From contig OZ243922.1 of the NCBI GenBank assembly GCA_965213905.1, positions 2,480,001 to 2,544,000 of the forward strand: 64,000 nucleotides of DNA, written 5' to 3'. The position numbers and the translations under genes are program-made. Shown here piece by piece: positions 61,257-64,000 of the stretch (its first letter is position 1; each line of letters opens with the position of its first letter). This DNA is from SIRX01 sp965213905 (lineage in GTDB: Bacteria; Actinomycetota; Rubrobacteria; Rubrobacterales; Rubrobacteraceae). Under the pieces are notes generated by a model. That model made no database searches. It had not been told where the DNA came from and saw only the letters and a program-made list of their open reading frames with translations.

Positions 61257-62651
61257 GTGAGTGAGAAAGACAAAGGACCACTCTGGGGCGGTAGGTTCGG
61301 CTCGATGCCAGCGGAGGCGTTCGAGCGGCTGAACGCTTCTATCCCTTTCGACATCCGGCTAGCGCCTTACGACATCCGGGGCTCTATCGCCCACGTCCGG
61401 ATGCTCGGGAAGCAAGGAATCGTCTCGCAGGACGAATCCGTTGAGCTAGTGCAGGGTCTACAGACTGTACTCGGCGAAGTAGAGTCCGGCAAGTTTGTAT
61501 GGACGCTCGCCGATGAAGACGTGCACACCGCGGTAGAGCGGCGGTTGCGGGAGTTAATAGGTGACGTGGCGCTCAAGCTGCACACGGGCCGCAGCCGCAA
61601 CGACCAGGTCGCGCTGGACCTGCACCTCTTTGTTCGGGACGCGGCCAGGGAGATAGAACGCGGTCTGCTCGAAGCGATGCGTACACTCGTGGATGTAGCG
61701 GAGGAGCATTCGGACCTCATATTACCCGGCTACACGCACTTGCAGCGGGCGCAGCCGATCCTGCTGTCCCATCACCTGCTGGCCCACTTCGAGGCCTTCA
61801 GGCGGGACCACCGGCGGCTGGAGGCGGCCCGCGGGGCGGCGAACGTCTCGCCGCTCGGGGCGGCGGCGCTCGGCGGGACGCCGCACCCGGTAGACCCCGC
61901 CACGGTCGCGGGAGAACTGGGGATGGAGTCGTTCGCAAACTCGCTCGACGCGGTTTCGGAGCGGGACTTCGCGCTAGACCTGCTGTACGCCTGTGCGGTG
62001 CTCGGGGTGCATCTCTCGCGGATGGGGGAGGAATGGGTGCTCTGGACCAGCCAGGAGTTTGGCTTTGCCACGTTAGACGATTCTTACTCTTCGGGCTCCT
62101 CTATTATGCCGCAGAAAAAAAATCCGGACGCCCACGAGCTAATGCGCGGCAAATCGGGGCGCCTGATCGGGGACCTGAACGCCTTGCTCATCACGCTTAA
62201 GGGGTTGCCACCCGGCTACTCGAAAGACCTCCAGGAAGATAAAGAGCCGATCTTCGACGCGGTGGACGCCGTACTCGCGATGCTCGCCGTGCTGCCGGAG
62301 ATGCTCCGTACGGCACGTTTTTACGGAGAGCGGATGGAGGCCGCCGCCGGAGGTTTCGTGCTGGCGACGGAGCTCGCGGACTTTCTGGCGGCGCGGGGCG
62401 TGCCGTTCCGGGCGGCGCACCGGGCGGTGGGCACCCTCGTAAAGCGGTGCGAAGAGCTGGGTGTGGGGCTTGAAGAAGTCCCGCACAAAGAGCTTTCAGA
62501 GGCGCACCCGGCGCTCGCGGAGGTGCCGGAAGGTTTGCTTACGCCGCGAGGAAGTATCCGGAACAAGAAGTCCGCCGGCTCCACATCGCCGGGCTCCGTA
62601 GAGCAACAGCTCCGGCGGGCGAAAGAGTTTCTTGCGGGCGTGTCCCGGTAG
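61257..62651 (+). CDS. argH: Argininosuccinate lyase
   Basis: 464 residues from GTG 61257. It splits argininosuccinate to arginine and fumarate. Marks: LWGGRFGSMPAEAFERLNAS, HTGRSRNDQVALDLHL, GYTHLQRAQPILLSHHLLAH (catalytic His), and the superfamily signature GSSIMPQKKNPD with the mobile-loop Ser. No other arginine genes are nearby. Fe-S or sulfur genes upstream are on the same strand but separated by 51 bp and a likely own promoter. Confidence 0.95.
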   Translation: MSEKDKGPLWGGRFGSMPAEAFERLNASIPFDIRLAPYDIRGSIAHVRMLGKQGIVSQDESVELVQGLQTVLGEVESGKFVWTLADEDVHTAVERRLRELIGDVALKLHTGRSRNDQVALDLHLFVRDAAREIERGLLEAMRTLVDVAEEHSDLILPGYTHLQRAQPILLSHHLLAHFEAFRRDHRRLEAARGAANVSPLGAAALGGTPHPVDPATVAGELGMESFANSLDAVSERDFALDLLYACAVLGVHLSRMGEEWVLWTSQEFGFATLDDSYSSGSSIMPQKKNPDAHELMRGKSGRLIGDLNALLITLKGLPPGYSKDLQEDKEPIFDAVDAVLAMLAVLPEMLRTARFYGERMEAAAGGFVLATELADFLAARGVPFRAAHRAVGTLVKRCEELGVGLEEVPHKELSEAHPALAEVPEGLLTPRGSIRNKKSAGSTSPGSVEQQLRRAKEFLAGVSR

Positions 62652-62702
62652 CGAATGGCGGGTATAGGTTTCTACGAACAAGCCCGAGAAAGGGAGTACT
62701 GA

Positions 62703-63542
62703 GTGAAAATAGTCCAGATGTCGGACCTGCACGTCGAAGATGGGGGGCAGTTCCGGCCGGATCTCCTGGAGAACGTTATAGAGGAAACCAACCGTCTGCA
62801 GCCGGACCTCGTGGCGGTCGTCGGGGACCTTACCGGCGATGGCTACCGGAAGGAGTTCGAGCAGGCCCGGGAATATATGGACCGCCTGGAGTGCCCGAAC
62901 GTCCGGTACACGCTAGGCAACCACGACGCCAAACACGTCGGCTACCGGTACTTCGAAGAGCTTTTCGATACCCGCAGCAACTCGACGACGATAGCTACGT
63001 CGAGCGGCGAGGCGAAAGTGGTAGCCATGGACTCCACCAAACCGGACCTGGACGAAGGTGAAGTCGGGCGCGAGTACTACGCCTGGATAGACTCCGAATT
63101 CCGGGACTGGGACAAAGGCCCCAAGATATTCCTCATCCACCACCACATCCTGGCCGTACCCGGGACCGGCCGGGACGCCAATATTCTGGGTGACGCCGGC
63201 GACGTAATGGCCCTGCTCCGGGAGGTAGAAGTGGATCTCGTGCTCTCCGGCCACCGGCACGTGCCGTACGTCTGGAGCATCTCGGGCGTCAGGGTCGTAC
63301 ACTCCGGCACCGCCTCGACCGAGCGGATACGCGGGACCATCGGGCCTTCGTACAACCTCGTAGAGATCGGTGCCGACGACGTTCGGGTAACGCTCAAGGA
63401 CTCGGCGGGGGAGAACGACCTGCCGCTAGCCAGCTTCTCCCGAAAGCCGGAAAAAAGTACCGAACTGTACCTGGACTACGACCGGTACGTCAGCTACGAC
63501 AAACTGCCGCTCACGATCCCCGAGAGCGAGAAACAGGCATAA
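62703..63542 (+). CDS. Metallophosphoesterase (calcineurin-like), copy 1
   Basis: 279 residues from GTG 62703 (AAAGGGAG upstream). Metal-ligand blocks in order: MSDLHVED, VVGDLTGDG, TLGNHDAKH, LIHHHI and LSGHRHVPY. This is the Icc/cyclic-nucleotide phosphodiesterase-like branch. Substrate unknown. A paralogue starts 36 bp downstream. Confidence 0.92.
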   Translation: MKIVQMSDLHVEDGGQFRPDLLENVIEETNRLQPDLVAVVGDLTGDGYRKEFEQAREYMDRLECPNVRYTLGNHDAKHVGYRYFEELFDTRSNSTTIATSSGEAKVVAMDSTKPDLDEGEVGREYYAWIDSEFRDWDKGPKIFLIHHHILAVPGTGRDANILGDAGDVMALLREVEVDLVLSGHRHVPYVWSISGVRVVHSGTASTERIRGTIGPSYNLVEIGADDVRVTLKDSAGENDLPLASFSRKPEKSTELYLDYDRYVSYDKLPLTIPESEKQA

Positions 63543-63578
63543 TGTAGTGGCGTTGTAACTTTAGAGAGGAGAACGGAC

Positions 63579-64000
63579 GTGCGGATAGTGCAGATGTCGG
63601 ACATCCACGTGGGATCGGGACTTTTCGATGCAGACCTCCTCTCGGCGGCCATAGAAGAAACGAACGAAATGCAGCCGGATCTCGTCGCCATCGCGGGCGA
63701 CCTCACGATGGAAGGGCTGCGCTGGGAGTTCGAAGAAGCGAAGGCTTATCTAGACCGGATCGAATGCCCCAACGTCGCCGTGGTGATGGGCAACCACGAT
63801 GCCCACAGCGTCGGGTACTGGCACTTCGAAGAGTTCTTCGGCGCCCGCGAGCGGGCCTTGACGGTCCCCGGTCCCGAAGGGGAGGCAAAGGTGGTGGCCC
63901 TCGACTCCACGAAACCGGACCTGCACGAGGGAGAGGTCGGGCGGGAACACTACGCCTGGCTGGCGTCGGAGTTTCGGGACTGGGACAAGGGGCCGAAGAT
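63579..64000 (+). CDS. Metallophosphoesterase, copy 2 (truncated by window edge)
   Basis: Starts at GTG 63579 with GAGAGGAG seven bases upstream and stays open to the window end (140 residues). Blocks MSDIHVGSG, IAGDLTMEG and VMGNHDAHS match copy 1, and the shared DSTKPDL and EFRDWDKGPK show a tandem duplication that has diverged. The C-terminal His blocks lie beyond the window. Confidence 0.9.
   Translation, partial: MRIVQMSDIHVGSGLFDADLLSAAIEETNEMQPDLVAIAGDLTMEGLRWEFEEAKAYLDRIECPNVAVVMGNHDAHSVGYWHFEEFFGARERALTVPGPEGEAKVVALDSTKPDLHEGEVGREHYAWLASEFRDWDKGPK

Noticed and set aside
1..64000. CRISPR arrays, rRNA, tRNA, insertion sequences or prophage genes
   Set aside because: I looked for regularly spaced repeats, tRNA-like arms, transposase motifs and phage genes and saw none.

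Overview
The window is GC-rich bacterial chromosome packed with short operons. It looks like a Gram-positive actinobacterium, most plausibly a Rubrobacter relative. The signs are frequent GTG and TTG starts, a PASTA-type Ser/Thr kinase and an LCP cell-wall ligase, lipoproteins, and coenzyme F420 biosynthesis genes with several F420-type oxidoreductases. The genus is inferred from gene content and style; no rRNA or other taxonomic marker lies in the window.

Layout. 1-10.4 kb: the start of a quinone oxidoreductase running off the left edge, an OafA-type acyltransferase, a CBS-ACT protein, two lipoproteins, two extended SDRs, a zinc alcohol dehydrogenase and an LCP protein. 10.4-14.3 kb: a decayed restriction-modification gene (two in-frame nonsense codons) beside a VapBC pair. 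14.5-25.2 kb: metabolic genes (hydrolase, RraA-like, LLM oxidoreductase, quinone oxidoreductase), PASTA kinase, GrpB, benzoylformate decarboxylase, a VTT membrane protein and an ABC exporter. 25.3-31.0 kb: a ribose operon, lacI-rbsA-rbsC-rbsB-rbsK-rbsD, with tandem LacI-type operators; rbsD appears to start with CTG. 31-41 kb: methyltransferase, flavin reductase, lipase-like hydrolase, MarC, sugar nucleotidyltransferase, HDAC-like deacetylase, TrkA, and a GGDEF-EAL protein.

41-54.3 kb is the most interesting part. lplA diverges from cofD-cofC-cofE (F420 assembly), which is followed on the same strand by a sulfate-assimilation operon: cysH - siroheme sulfite reductase - ferredoxin/FrhB protein - small unknown gene - sat - cysC - TSUP exporter. 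The FrhB protein has the same domain order as the electron-input half of methanogen F420-dependent sulfite reductase (Fsr), and its gene overlaps the sulfite reductase gene by one base. This suggests a two-subunit, F420H2-fed assimilatory sulfite reductase. CysH keeps three of the four usual [4Fe-4S] cysteines, with Gln in place of the fourth. Further on, a single gene fuses a PPOX-type F420 domain to a nitroreductase domain resembling the FbiB C-terminus. An inverted repeat built on CCGAC/GTCGG lies upstream of cysH, and a related one lies upstream of the sulfurtransferase gene near 59.9 kb.

54.3-64 kb: a reverse-strand ABC exporter / histidine kinase / response regulator operon whose permease carries a frameshift, a UGT-like glycosyltransferase, SseA sulfurtransferase with a SufU-like protein lacking two expected cysteines, argH, and two tandem metallophosphoesterases, the second cut by the right edge. 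Several genes appear to be transcribed as leaderless mRNAs (a -10 box 6-10 nt before the start codon and no Shine-Dalgarno). No rRNA, tRNA, CRISPR array or insertion sequence was recognised.
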